64,000 nt of DNA, from assembly GCF_026262505.1 (NCBI RefSeq), contig NC_067206.1, positions 33,185,896 through 33,249,895 of the forward strand, written 5' to 3'. Within the stretch, counting starts at the first letter, position 1. Every line of letters begins with the position of its first letter. The translations under genes and the position numbers were made by a program. Source of the DNA: Trichomonas vaginalis G3. Taxonomy: Eukaryota; Parabasalia; Trichomonadida; Trichomonadidae. Of the stretch, positions 8,952 through 16,316 are shown one piece after another. The notes beneath the pieces are model-generated. The model saw nothing but the letters and a program-made list of their open reading frames with translations, searched no databases and had not been told where the DNA came from.

Positions 8952-9779
8952 ATGTCAACATCAGAGAACACAACAACAGTTATAGTCCATGAAGTCATAA
9001 ATGAAGAATACGAATACATACAGTATAACAAACAATTGAGACTCATTCGTTCAGTCAAAGATGACATGTACCAAATGCAAAGTATAATGAATGCTCTTCG
9101 TTCTACAAAGCAAGCATATCATTGGTTTGAAAACCAACAGACAAAAGAACTTTTAGAAGAATTTCCTCATATGATTGCTTCCCTCGGAAAACCGAGAGAA
9201 GAGATTCCGTACGAAAATCGCAAGAATTTGGCTCCTGGTTTGAAAGGTTATTATGTTCATAGACTTTTAGTAAATGCTGTAGCAATGTGGGCTTCACCTC
9301 GTTATGCTTGTTATATTTTCATGATGTTAGATGAACTATATAAAGCAGAACGTGGAGAGATGGAAAAGAAACTTCAAGCAAAAGATGAAGTCATTGAATC
9401 CAAAGACAAAAGCATACAGAAAAGAATACCGCGTTCAGTACCAAAAGGAAAGGAAAAGAGTTATAAGTATATGATATATACTGAAGAGTTGGAGAAAGAA
9501 GAAGACAGAGATATGGTTATGTTGCATTTAGTGAGAAGAAACAACAAGAGTTTTTATGACTTAGCTAAGATATATAAATCTGACAGAAACTGGTTCTATC
9601 GTGAAAACTTACCGATTTCAATGACACCGAATGAGCAAATAAAGGAAATTGTCAAAAATACTCTTCCTCAAACACACTATGACATCAAAGGTTGCACAAT
9701 ACTTACATTCAAAGAAGACTTAACATTACTGAAGGAAAAAATAACAGAATATTTCGATAACTTCAAAGAGGAAGAATAA
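8952..9779 (+). CDS. KilA-N/MSV199-like accessory protein, 275 aa
   Basis: N-terminal residues 1-135 resemble KilA-N-type domains of large DNA viruses: HWFENQQTKELLEEF, then GYYVHRLLVNAVAMWASPRYACYIFMMLDEL, which parallels HPDLVHFVAEWCSVKYV in the neighbour at 6828. Residues 136-160 are a coiled-coil linker (KKLQAKDEVIESKDKSI). Residues 160-275 (EKSYKYMIYTEEL, then FYDLAKIYKSDRNWFYR) look like the C-terminal domains that follow such modules in poxvirus and iridovirus proteins. DNA binding is likely, but the target is unknown. Last gene of the accessory run, and unlike the others it has no palindromic unit after it. Confidence 0.65.
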   Translation: MSTSENTTTVIVHEVINEEYEYIQYNKQLRLIRSVKDDMYQMQSIMNALRSTKQAYHWFENQQTKELLEEFPHMIASLGKPREEIPYENRKNLAPGLKGYYVHRLLVNAVAMWASPRYACYIFMMLDELYKAERGEMEKKLQAKDEVIESKDKSIQKRIPRSVPKGKEKSYKYMIYTEELEKEEDRDMVMLHLVRRNNKSFYDLAKIYKSDRNWFYRENLPISMTPNEQIKEIVKNTLPQTHYDIKGCTILTFKEDLTLLKEKITEYFDNFKEEE

Positions 9780-9834
9780 AAAAAATCTAAGCTAATTTTA
9801 TTTTTTTATAAAATTTTATCTCATATGAAAGAAC

Positions 9835-10050
9835 ATGAATTTAGAATATTCGGAACTCATGACAGAAGAAGAGAACGAACAACATGTAAAAGATTATGCA
9901 AAATTTCTGAAGACATACAAAGCATTTAAACAATATCTAAATGCTTCTAAAGATTATGCAAAATTTCTGAAGGTATATAAAGCGTATGAAAAAGCGTATG
10001 AAAAGTTTATACATTGGGGAATTGTTGTAAAATATCGATATGAAGACTAA
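9835..10050 (+). CDS. Small hypothetical protein with duplicated DYAKFLK motif, 71 aa
   Basis: A short Lys/Tyr-rich protein containing two copies of a KDYAKFLK[TV]YKA helix about 23 residues apart, showing an internal duplication at DNA level. No family is recognised. It lies between the accessory genes and the convergent gene ending at 10069. An A/T-rich leader with TTTTATTTTTTTATAAA precedes the ATG. Confidence 0.5.
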   Translation: MNLEYSELMTEEENEQHVKDYAKFLKTYKAFKQYLNASKDYAKFLKVYKAYEKAYEKFIHWGIVVKYRYED

Positions 10051-10068
10051 CCAAAAATATATTTTTGC

Positions 10069-10542
10069 TTAAATAGCTTCAGGGTCTATTTCTTCAACCA
10101 TTTCACTTCCTTCGTCAATGTCAATAGAAGCTTCTTCAACCTTTGGTAAGAACTTTTGTATAACATCTTTGTTCGTTATTGTCTTCAGAGATGAAGGATA
10201 ATATTTCACATTTGTTTCACCTTTCTTATATTCTTTCTGTTCGGAAAGATTTAAAGCAATACTGAAGAAGTCAATGTTAGAGTTCTTTATGACAGTATAA
10301 TGAGTATCTTTGACATTCACGAAGAAACTCTTTTGTTTCAAAACTACTGCTAACTCTTGTGAAGTATAACGTTTGCGGTCAATGACGATAGCTAATGGTC
10401 TGACATACTGACCAAACTTAGATTCTTTCACAAACTTCTTGTTAAAGATAACATTAACGTTTGCAGCACCATTGAACTCATTCTTGATGGCAGTAGCGAG
10501 TGCATTGTATGAAAAGAACTTGCAATCTTGCATGTGTTTCAT
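10069..10542 (-). CDS. Hypothetical Polinton protein, 157 aa
   Basis: Family not recognised. A mixed alpha/beta globular core (VNVIFNKKFV, RPLAIVIDRKRYTSQELAVVLKQKSFFVNVKD) is followed by an acidic tail (EEASIDIDEGSEMVEEIDPEAI). The tail ending resembles IDIDPEMF in the small gene remnant near 40241 of element B, but the bodies do not match by eye. It is divergent from the replication genes that start at 10634, with a 91-bp T-rich gap, so it may be expressed with replication functions. That is only inference. Confidence 0.6.
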   Translation of the reverse strand: MKHMQDCKFFSYNALATAIKNEFNGAANVNVIFNKKFVKESKFGQYVRPLAIVIDRKRYTSQELAVVLKQKSFFVNVKDTHYTVIKNSNIDFFSIALNLSEQKEYKKGETNVKYYPSSLKTITNKDVIQKFLPKVEEASIDIDEGSEMVEEIDPEAI

Positions 10543-10633
10543 TAAAATAAAAATATTAAATTATTTTGAAAAATAACTTAAAAAAATCTAATCTAATTTT
10601 TTCAAAAAATATTTTTTTTATTTCCTACTAAAG

Positions 10634-12202
10634 ATGTATCGGAAGTTGTCTAAGTTAGAACACTCGGAAATAAAACAACTTCTTACAGAAGCTAATATAG
10701 ATGTTGCAAAGCATTATGCAACAAACAAAAAAGCACTCGCTGACTTCATTAAAGACTACAATGGTGAAATAACTTATGATAGAATTCATGAGTTCATAAA
10801 GCCGCAACGCGGCGAGGACGAAGTCCATGCAAGAGCATTTCCTTTAAATGACGTTGCTATTGACTTATATCATAGACGTTCAGTACCTCATGAAGTAAGA
10901 AGAGAAATGTATGACATAACAAATGCGAACGTTGGTCATACTCGTAAAGCTCTTTCTCATGACGTTCGTCAAGAGATGTTTGAACTTACGAACTCAAACG
11001 TTGGTGAAACAAGAAGAGCTGTACCTCATGAAGTAAGAAGAGAAATGTATGACATAACAAATGCAAACGTTGGTAAAACACGAAAGAGAGACGACACACT
11101 GAAACAACAGAGAAGAGAGATGTTTAAAAGTGCTATAGAACAAGTTCGCAAAGCTAACGATGTCATTCGTTCCATTGACGACAAACCAAAAGAAGGTGAG
11201 AGATGGTTAAAGAAAGATGAAGAGAATAGGAAGAGAAATGTGAAGTCAGGCAATAGACTCATTGACTTTAACATCGAAGCTTTAGATGAACCAAACAGAG
11301 ACTACTTACACAAACATTTCGGTAAGGTTTTCATGAGACTCTTAGAGAAAATTAAAATAAACTCACAACAGAGATGGATGGTATGTTATAAACTTGGTGG
11401 AAAGTATGAATGTTCTACGTTAAACCTCAATAATATTGGAACATTACTACATCAGCTCTTGAAGGAGAACTTTATATCAGAGATAGAAGCAAATGCTGCA
11501 GGTATTGTTGAAATGCACTATGACTTCTTCTTGACAAACATAAAGAATCTTACTGAAATAAAGATGTATGATTTAACAGAATATGAAGGCTTAACGATGT
11601 CAGATGTAAAGAAAGGCAAACCAAAAAAGAGACCATATAGAGATGAAAGCACACTGACAAATGACCAGAAAGCCATTTTGGAAGCTCTTAAGCAAACAGG
11701 AAACCCAGCACTTATAGAAAGCTTTTGGAAAGATAATGGTGAAAAGAAGTTTTATAAGAAGAGAAGCGGTCAGTTCTGGAAGTATCTTTGCACATTACCT
11801 ATAAATCTTGAACGCTACCAAATCTTCAATGAACTGAACAAAAGAACTGCAACACTTATGACAGAAGACAATTGTTTCGTTTATGCTTGCATTCAGGCTG
11901 GAGTAGATGGAGAGACTATTGACCACAGGCGTGAAGTTATTAGAGTTAGAGATTTTCCTCAAAGTAAAGTACAAGAAATTTCTGACGCAACAGGTATAGC
12001 ATTTAATGTTACCATTGGTTATTTCAATGACTCAAGACATAATGAAATAAAGAGATACATACCAAAAGAATGTGAAACTGTTAGAACTATTGACTTACTT
12101 CTTGTTGAAGACCACTACATGCTAAACGAAAGATTACCAATGACAACATATTTCATTCGCAACTATAGAAATCTTGAAGGAGTGTGGTGGAATGAACATT
12201 GA
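10634..12202 (+). CDS. Replication-associated protein with N-terminal domain typical before Polinton polymerase, 522 aa
   Basis: Directly upstream of DNA polymerase B. Residues 80-155 contain three tandem copies of a 24-residue repeat built on VPHEVRREMYDITNANVG. The C-terminal part has EDNCFVYACIQAG and, 80 residues later, LLLVEDHYMLNE. A Cys near the start and a His near the end, in a mixed alpha/beta context, resemble OTU-like cysteine-protease folds, but this is a pattern match by eye. Element B has the same domain just before its polymerase motifs (EPCILTCLRNSG and HNHFMLNE). Polinton polymerases are thought to be protein-primed, so this region could include the terminal protein. That is inference. 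Confidence 0.7.
   Translation: MYRKLSKLEHSEIKQLLTEANIDVAKHYATNKKALADFIKDYNGEITYDRIHEFIKPQRGEDEVHARAFPLNDVAIDLYHRRSVPHEVRREMYDITNANVGHTRKALSHDVRQEMFELTNSNVGETRRAVPHEVRREMYDITNANVGKTRKRDDTLKQQRREMFKSAIEQVRKANDVIRSIDDKPKEGERWLKKDEENRKRNVKSGNRLIDFNIEALDEPNRDYLHKHFGKVFMRLLEKIKINSQQRWMVCYKLGGKYECSTLNLNNIGTLLHQLLKENFISEIEANAAGIVEMHYDFFLTNIKNLTEIKMYDLTEYEGLTMSDVKKGKPKKRPYRDESTLTNDQKAILEALKQTGNPALIESFWKDNGEKKFYKKRSGQFWKYLCTLPINLERYQIFNELNKRTATLMTEDNCFVYACIQAGVDGETIDHRREVIRVRDFPQSKVQEISDATGIAFNVTIGYFNDSRHNEIKRYIPKECETVRTIDLLLVEDHYMLNERLPMTTYFIRNYRNLEGVWWNEH
10801..10829. repeat. Double micro-hairpin H5 inside a coding region
   Basis: GCCGC-aac-GCGGC, then GGAC-gaa-GTCC, then CATG. It lies in frame in the gene at 10634 and encodes PQRGEDEVH. 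Copy H8 has the same layout and the same phase in a different gene. Confidence 0.85.
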
Positions 12203-14549
12203 GAAACAGATGAAGATTTATACAAAGAGAGAGAACAAATATGTAGTTCGTTATGATAGAACAACACCGTTATGGGATGTTATGAAAACATTGTGGGAGT
12301 GCAAATATTTCGAACCTATTTCTTATGGAGAACTTTTCACATATACGACTGACTTATATAAACAGAACCTTGCACCATTTAAAGATTTGACATATGCTCC
12401 AAAGTATTGTGTACAACTGAAGAAGAAAGCCGAGTCAAAAGAAGTAAATAAAAATAAGTGCAAGTTCATTCCTGAGCACGTTTTCTTTGCTGACTTTGAG
12501 TGTAGCACAGACGGCTTTCATAAAGCTTTTAACATATGTTATGACAGTGAAGATGGTTCAGTGAGTGAAAGCATTTGGGGTCAGAACTGTGCAACAGAAT
12601 TTTTGGAACGACTTCCTGACAAGAGTTTAATATATTTCCATAACCTCAGTTATGATATAAACTTCATCTTAAGACACATGACAGAAGTGAAAGGAACTCC
12701 CATCATTAAAGGTTCACGAACAATGCAAATAACTGGCTTATATAAAGGAAGGGCAATTATTATAAAAGACTCTTACAGTGTTATAAATAAGAAGCTTAAA
12801 CTATTTCCTGCTATGTTTAACTTACAAACAGGACCGAAAGAAGTATTTCCATATAACTACTACAGCAGTGTTTTGTTAGCAAATGACAACAGAACTGGTG
12901 TCATTTCTAAAGCATGTAAGTTTATCCGGGATGCGGATACATTCATGAAAAACATAGATTCCATCAAAGGTTGCAGAATAGATGAGAACCATTTTGACTT
13001 AGAAAAGTATAGCACGTTTTACTGCAAACAAGATGTAAGAATTTTAAGAGAAGGTTTTGTTAAGTTCCGCAATGACATATTGAAAGAATTTGATTTAAAC
13101 GTTTATGACTACGTTAGTATTTGTTCTATTGCTAACAAATTGTTTGAGAACAGAGTATACTTCCCGAATGGAAACTTATATGACCTCTCAAATAAACCAA
13201 GAGAATTTATTTCACGCTGTATTCAAGGTGGAAGATGTATGCTGTCAGATAACATTAAACAAAAGAGCGAAAAGAAACTCATTGCTGATTTCGACGCTGT
13301 TTCATTATATCCATCAGCTATAGCAAGACTTTATACTTTAGAAGGTATTCCAAAGGTTATGAAGAAAGAAATGTTAAGCACAGAGTATCTCATGAGACAT
13401 TTATTCGATGACGACCAAAAGGAACCCATTGGTGAAAAGTTTATGTCTGGCTTCTTTGTTCTCATTAAGATAACAGAGATTGGAATACATAGACACTTTC
13501 CTTTAATAGTTTGTGACCCTGAACTAAATCCAGAACTTAACGTTCCCAGAAGTTCAAACACTTGCTGTTTAATGTATGTTGACCATATAACATTACAAGA
13601 CCTCATAAAATATCAAGGTGTCAAATGTGAAGTGTTGCAAGGATACTATTACGATGGAAACAGAGATATTAGAATAAGAGATGAAGTAAAGAAGTTGTTT
13701 GAGTTAAGGTTAAAGTATAAGAAAGAAGGAAATCCTTTGCAAGAAAATATAAAGCTCATTCTGAACAGTATTTATGGCAAAACTATTCTATCTCCTATTG
13801 AGTCAAAAATAACCATAGTAAATGACAAAGATGCTATAAGATATGCCATCAGAAACTACAACCATATAGTGAAGTTCGAAGGTTTGGATGGTTCAGATAA
13901 AACTATTTTCAAGCTAACGAAAAGCATTTGCAGACACTTTAACTTCTGTCCACTTGGTGTTAATATTCTATCTATGTCAAAACGTATTATGAATGAAGTA
14001 TTCTGTACTGCAGAAGATATGGGACTTCAAATCTTCTACCAGGACTGTGATAGCATGCATATTATCAATGAAGACATCCCACTGTTAGCTCAGGAATTTC
14101 AGAAGAGATACGGTAGAGAACTTATAGGAAAGAACCTTGGTCAATTTCATTCTGACCTCGCAGAAATAACACCTGGAAAACAAAGTTTAGCATACAAGTC
14201 AATATTTTGTGGAAAGAAGACCTACATAGACTTACTCACTAACGATTTAAATGAAGTTGCATTCCATGCACGTTGCAAAGGTGTCAAACAAGACGTCCTT
14301 GCTTTAACAGCAAATGAAATGTTTCCTGAAGCTATACAATGCTATTACAATGAAGATAAGAACATTCACATACCTGTTGGAACATATGACAAAGACTCTG
14401 AGTTCAGTGTTATGAAGTTATATAAAGCACTTTATGACGGTCAAGAGATTGCATTCGACTTATGTAAGTCTGCTACACCTGCATTTGAAGAGAAGTTTAA
14501 CTTTTCTATTCAGACTAAGACTTCATTCATAAGAAAGCTTAAGTTCTGA
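12174..14549 (+). CDS. Family B DNA polymerase (Polinton pPolB, exonuclease-positive), 791 aa
   Basis: Replicates the element. Exonuclease motifs are in order: FADFECST (Exo I, about residue 104), LIYFHNLSYDINFI (Exo II, about 152) and YCKQDVRIL (Exo III, about 285). Polymerase motifs follow: DFDAVSLYPSAIAR (motif A, about 373), KLILNSIYGKT (motif B, about 530), YQDCDSMHI (motif C, about 625) and GKKTYID (the KKxY-type motif, about 683). The length and the absence of other domains fit protein-primed PolB of Polintons and adenovirus-like replicons. Its neighbour at 10634 supplies the N-terminal domains usually found in front of this enzyme. Confidence 0.95.
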   Translation: MKECGGMNIEKQMKIYTKRENKYVVRYDRTTPLWDVMKTLWECKYFEPISYGELFTYTTDLYKQNLAPFKDLTYAPKYCVQLKKKAESKEVNKNKCKFIPEHVFFADFECSTDGFHKAFNICYDSEDGSVSESIWGQNCATEFLERLPDKSLIYFHNLSYDINFILRHMTEVKGTPIIKGSRTMQITGLYKGRAIIIKDSYSVINKKLKLFPAMFNLQTGPKEVFPYNYYSSVLLANDNRTGVISKACKFIRDADTFMKNIDSIKGCRIDENHFDLEKYSTFYCKQDVRILREGFVKFRNDILKEFDLNVYDYVSICSIANKLFENRVYFPNGNLYDLSNKPREFISRCIQGGRCMLSDNIKQKSEKKLIADFDAVSLYPSAIARLYTLEGIPKVMKKEMLSTEYLMRHLFDDDQKEPIGEKFMSGFFVLIKITEIGIHRHFPLIVCDPELNPELNVPRSSNTCCLMYVDHITLQDLIKYQGVKCEVLQGYYYDGNRDIRIRDEVKKLFELRLKYKKEGNPLQENIKLILNSIYGKTILSPIESKITIVNDKDAIRYAIRNYNHIVKFEGLDGSDKTIFKLTKSICRHFNFCPLGVNILSMSKRIMNEVFCTAEDMGLQIFYQDCDSMHIINEDIPLLAQEFQKRYGRELIGKNLGQFHSDLAEITPGKQSLAYKSIFCGKKTYIDLLTNDLNEVAFHARCKGVKQDVLALTANEMFPEAIQCYYNEDKNIHIPVGTYDKDSEFSVMKLYKALYDGQEIAFDLCKSATPAFEEKFNFSIQTKTSFIRKLKF

Positions 14550-14619
14550 GGTCATGAATGAGAAAAATAATGAGGTCATTTATTTTTGTCAGCAGTGAGA
14601 CCATTCATGATAAAAATAA

Positions 14620-14647
14620 GCCGCTAGCGGCAAGGGCGAAGCCCATG
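14620..14647. repeat. Double micro-hairpin H6
   Basis: GCCGC-ta-GCGGC, aa, GGGC-gaa-GCCC, then ATG, between the convergent polymerase gene and the gene ending at 14655. Suited to RNA end formation on both strands. Confidence 0.8.
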
Positions 14648-14654
14648 TGGTCAT

Positions 14655-15512
14655 TTACAATACTGCGATGGTAGAGTTTAAGAGTTGTGCTTCAATATAG
14701 AGACAGTCCTTATGGTCTGGAGGTAAGAACACTGGGCAGTTATGGTCATGAGTGGAGAACATGTCTATCCAAAACTCACGATTGAAGCCAGTTAATTTAT
14801 AGTATTTAGGGTTAGGAAGTGGTGAAGTTCTTGTATAACCAATGAACTCATTTTCAACTCCCTTACTTAAGTTTGAATATAATATAGCTTGCTTTCTATC
14901 CCAAATGCCAGGTGTTACAATCTTTGAAAATTCATTTTTCCTCAGAAGCATTGCATCATAATTGAAAACATTCATGAAATCATCACTTGGTTCAGAGATT
15001 TGAAATCTTATACGTAATGGATTTTCTTTCTCTTTAGCGACTTCATTGAATGGTGAGAATACAACAAACTGACAGTCATGTGTTCCATCTTCATTTTCAT
15101 TAAATTCATAATGAAAGTCTATAAGTTGTGGCTGACTACCTTCTTCTTTCAGTTGTGCAAGAAACTCACGTAAAGGCTGTAAAGTTTGTACTTCAATGTT
15201 GAACTTTTTCTCGAACATTTCATTAAATGAAATCATACATTGTTGCAATGTTGTATCGTCTTTAAAGTATTTGTATATGTGAATGTTTTGGGCGCTTAAA
15301 GACTGTTCGTCATTTTCTATCTCGACTTGAAGTATAAAGTCAACCTTTCTGAAAGCACGTGTTATATACATAGATGTTATGCCAATGTACTTCTCTTCAT
15401 TTATGTTCACAATCCAGTCTGTTGGAAACTTAAACGTTACTCTGTTCCCCTTTATTTTGACGTCAGGGTTTTCACTACTGAACGCAACAGATAAAGGTAT
15501 TTGTCTATACAT
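14655..15512 (-). CDS. Conserved Polinton protein (homologue of 53025), 285 aa
   Basis: Homologous to the gene at 53025-53873. GNRVTFKFPTDWIVN...KYIGITSMYITRAFRKVDF corresponds to GYRFDYPLRWLRD...KAIGFRRMKFVSVEDKSF, and both continue with a beta-rich body of the same length. The function is unknown. Presence in two diverged elements next to capsid and fibre genes points to a virion component (inference). A TTTATTTTTATCC promoter box lies 10 bases before the ATG, as in other late-type genes of these elements. Confidence 0.7.
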   Translation of the reverse strand: MYRQIPLSVAFSSENPDVKIKGNRVTFKFPTDWIVNINEEKYIGITSMYITRAFRKVDFILQVEIENDEQSLSAQNIHIYKYFKDDTTLQQCMISFNEMFEKKFNIEVQTLQPLREFLAQLKEEGSQPQLIDFHYEFNENEDGTHDCQFVVFSPFNEVAKEKENPLRIRFQISEPSDDFMNVFNYDAMLLRKNEFSKIVTPGIWDRKQAILYSNLSKGVENEFIGYTRTSPLPNPKYYKLTGFNREFWIDMFSTHDHNCPVFLPPDHKDCLYIEAQLLNSTIAVL

Positions 15513-15552
15513 TTAATTCGGATAAAAATAAACCATTTACTCTTTCTTTGCT

Positions 15553-15816
15553 TCAGCTTCTTAGCTTTGCTTCAGCTTCTTTAGCTTTTGCTTCAGCTTC
15601 TTCTCTAGCTTTCTTCGCCAGCAAACGTGGGTTCTTTTGTCTTCCAGCAGCTAATGCAGCAAGTTGTTTTTCACTAAGTTTTCTCTTTGGTCTCTCTGGC
15701 TTTTGTTCTTGTTTTTGTTCCTTCAGTTCGGATAAAATTTGCTCACGAATTTCTTTCTTCAATGCTTCAACATCTATGACCCCTTGGGTCTTGTCCGTAG
15801 GGCTTGTCTGAGTCAT
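15553..15816 (-). CDS. Small Lys/Ala/Glu-rich protein, 87 aa
   Basis: A highly charged helical protein. A leading helix (VEALKKEIREQILSELKEQ) is followed by a basic centre (KPERPKRKLSEKQLAALAAGRQK) and an EAEAKAKEAEAKLRS repeat tail. No family is recognised. A DNA-binding or core protein is possible from the composition only. The promoter box TTTTATTTTTATC precedes the ATG. The codons near its N-terminus are built from micro-hairpin H7. Confidence 0.65.
   Translation of the reverse strand: MTQTSPTDKTQGVIDVEALKKEIREQILSELKEQKQEQKPERPKRKLSEKQLAALAAGRQKNPRLLAKKAREEAEAKAKEAEAKLRS
15778..15804. repeat. Double micro-hairpin H7 inside a coding region
   Basis: GACCC-ctt-GGGTC plus GTCC-gta-GGGC (one G-T pair). 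The unit is inverted relative to H5 and H8 and lies within the gene at 15553-15816, encoding SPTDKTQGV. Confidence 0.65.
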
Positions 15817-15860
15817 TTGACTGCAGATAAAAATAAAATTAAAACTTTAACCGATGTAAA

Positions 15861-16289
15861 ATGAGCTTGTCAAAATCAGAGCGAGAGTCTATTATATTAA
15901 ATGACGCAAGAGGAATACAACATCCTTTCTATTACGTAAGTCAGAGTAAAGATGGTAAAATATACGTAAGAAAAAGAAAGGTTCCATTAGCGAATACAGA
16001 GAGCGACAACATTAAGGTGCATGGCACCGAGGGCGAAGCCCATATAAAACCTTCTGTTCAAACTGAGCCACCAATAGAACCAGAAGAAAAGAAGCCAGAT
16101 GTACTTTCAATAACGAACCAAGAGCTTATTGCAAAGTTCGTGAATTTCATTGAAAAACAAACCGAGTCAAAGAACCCTGACCCGCCAGTGAAAGAAGTTG
16201 AGACAAAAGAGAATGTACAGTTCATTGAAAATGTCAAGAAACAACTTCCACCACGAATGCCAAGAAGAAGAGTGAGAATAATGAAGTAA
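15861..16289 (+). CDS. Small structural-type protein with YxV-DGKxYVRK domain, 142 aa
   Basis: The N-terminal 50 residues (SESIILNDAR, FYYVSQSKDGKIYVRKRKVPL) match the start of the 194-residue protein at 49456-50040 in element B (NSIIEGARSGN, YKVTFHRNGTASISKKKQTL) and of the short protein at 18428 (FYVHTMKDGRVQFRKIKQPL). A Pro/Glu/Lys linker and a basic Arg-rich end (PPRMPRRRVRIMK) follow. Domain function is unknown. The position just before the major capsid gene and the basic tail suggest a virion-associated protein. Confidence 0.65.
   Translation: MSLSKSERESIILNDARGIQHPFYYVSQSKDGKIYVRKRKVPLANTESDNIKVHGTEGEAHIKPSVQTEPPIEPEEKKPDVLSITNQELIAKFVNFIEKQTESKNPDPPVKEVETKENVQFIENVKKQLPPRMPRRRVRIMK
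16016..16041. repeat. Double micro-hairpin H8 inside a coding region
   Basis: GGTGC-atg-GCACC, then GGGC-gaa-GCCC, then CAT. Encodes VHGTEGEAH in the gene at 15861, in the same phase as H5 (PQRGEDEVH). The arm bases of the first stem differ from H5 but still pair. Confidence 0.85.
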
Positions 16290-16316
16290 ATAGATATTTT
16301 TATCTGAAGTAAATAC

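Noticed and set aside
2519-9779. Bacterial or phage contamination (collagen/tail-collar fibre, KilA-N proteins)
   Set aside because: Codon use and AT content match the surrounding element, with Polinton integrase and polymerase in direct continuity, and these domains are known in eukaryotic large DNA viruses.
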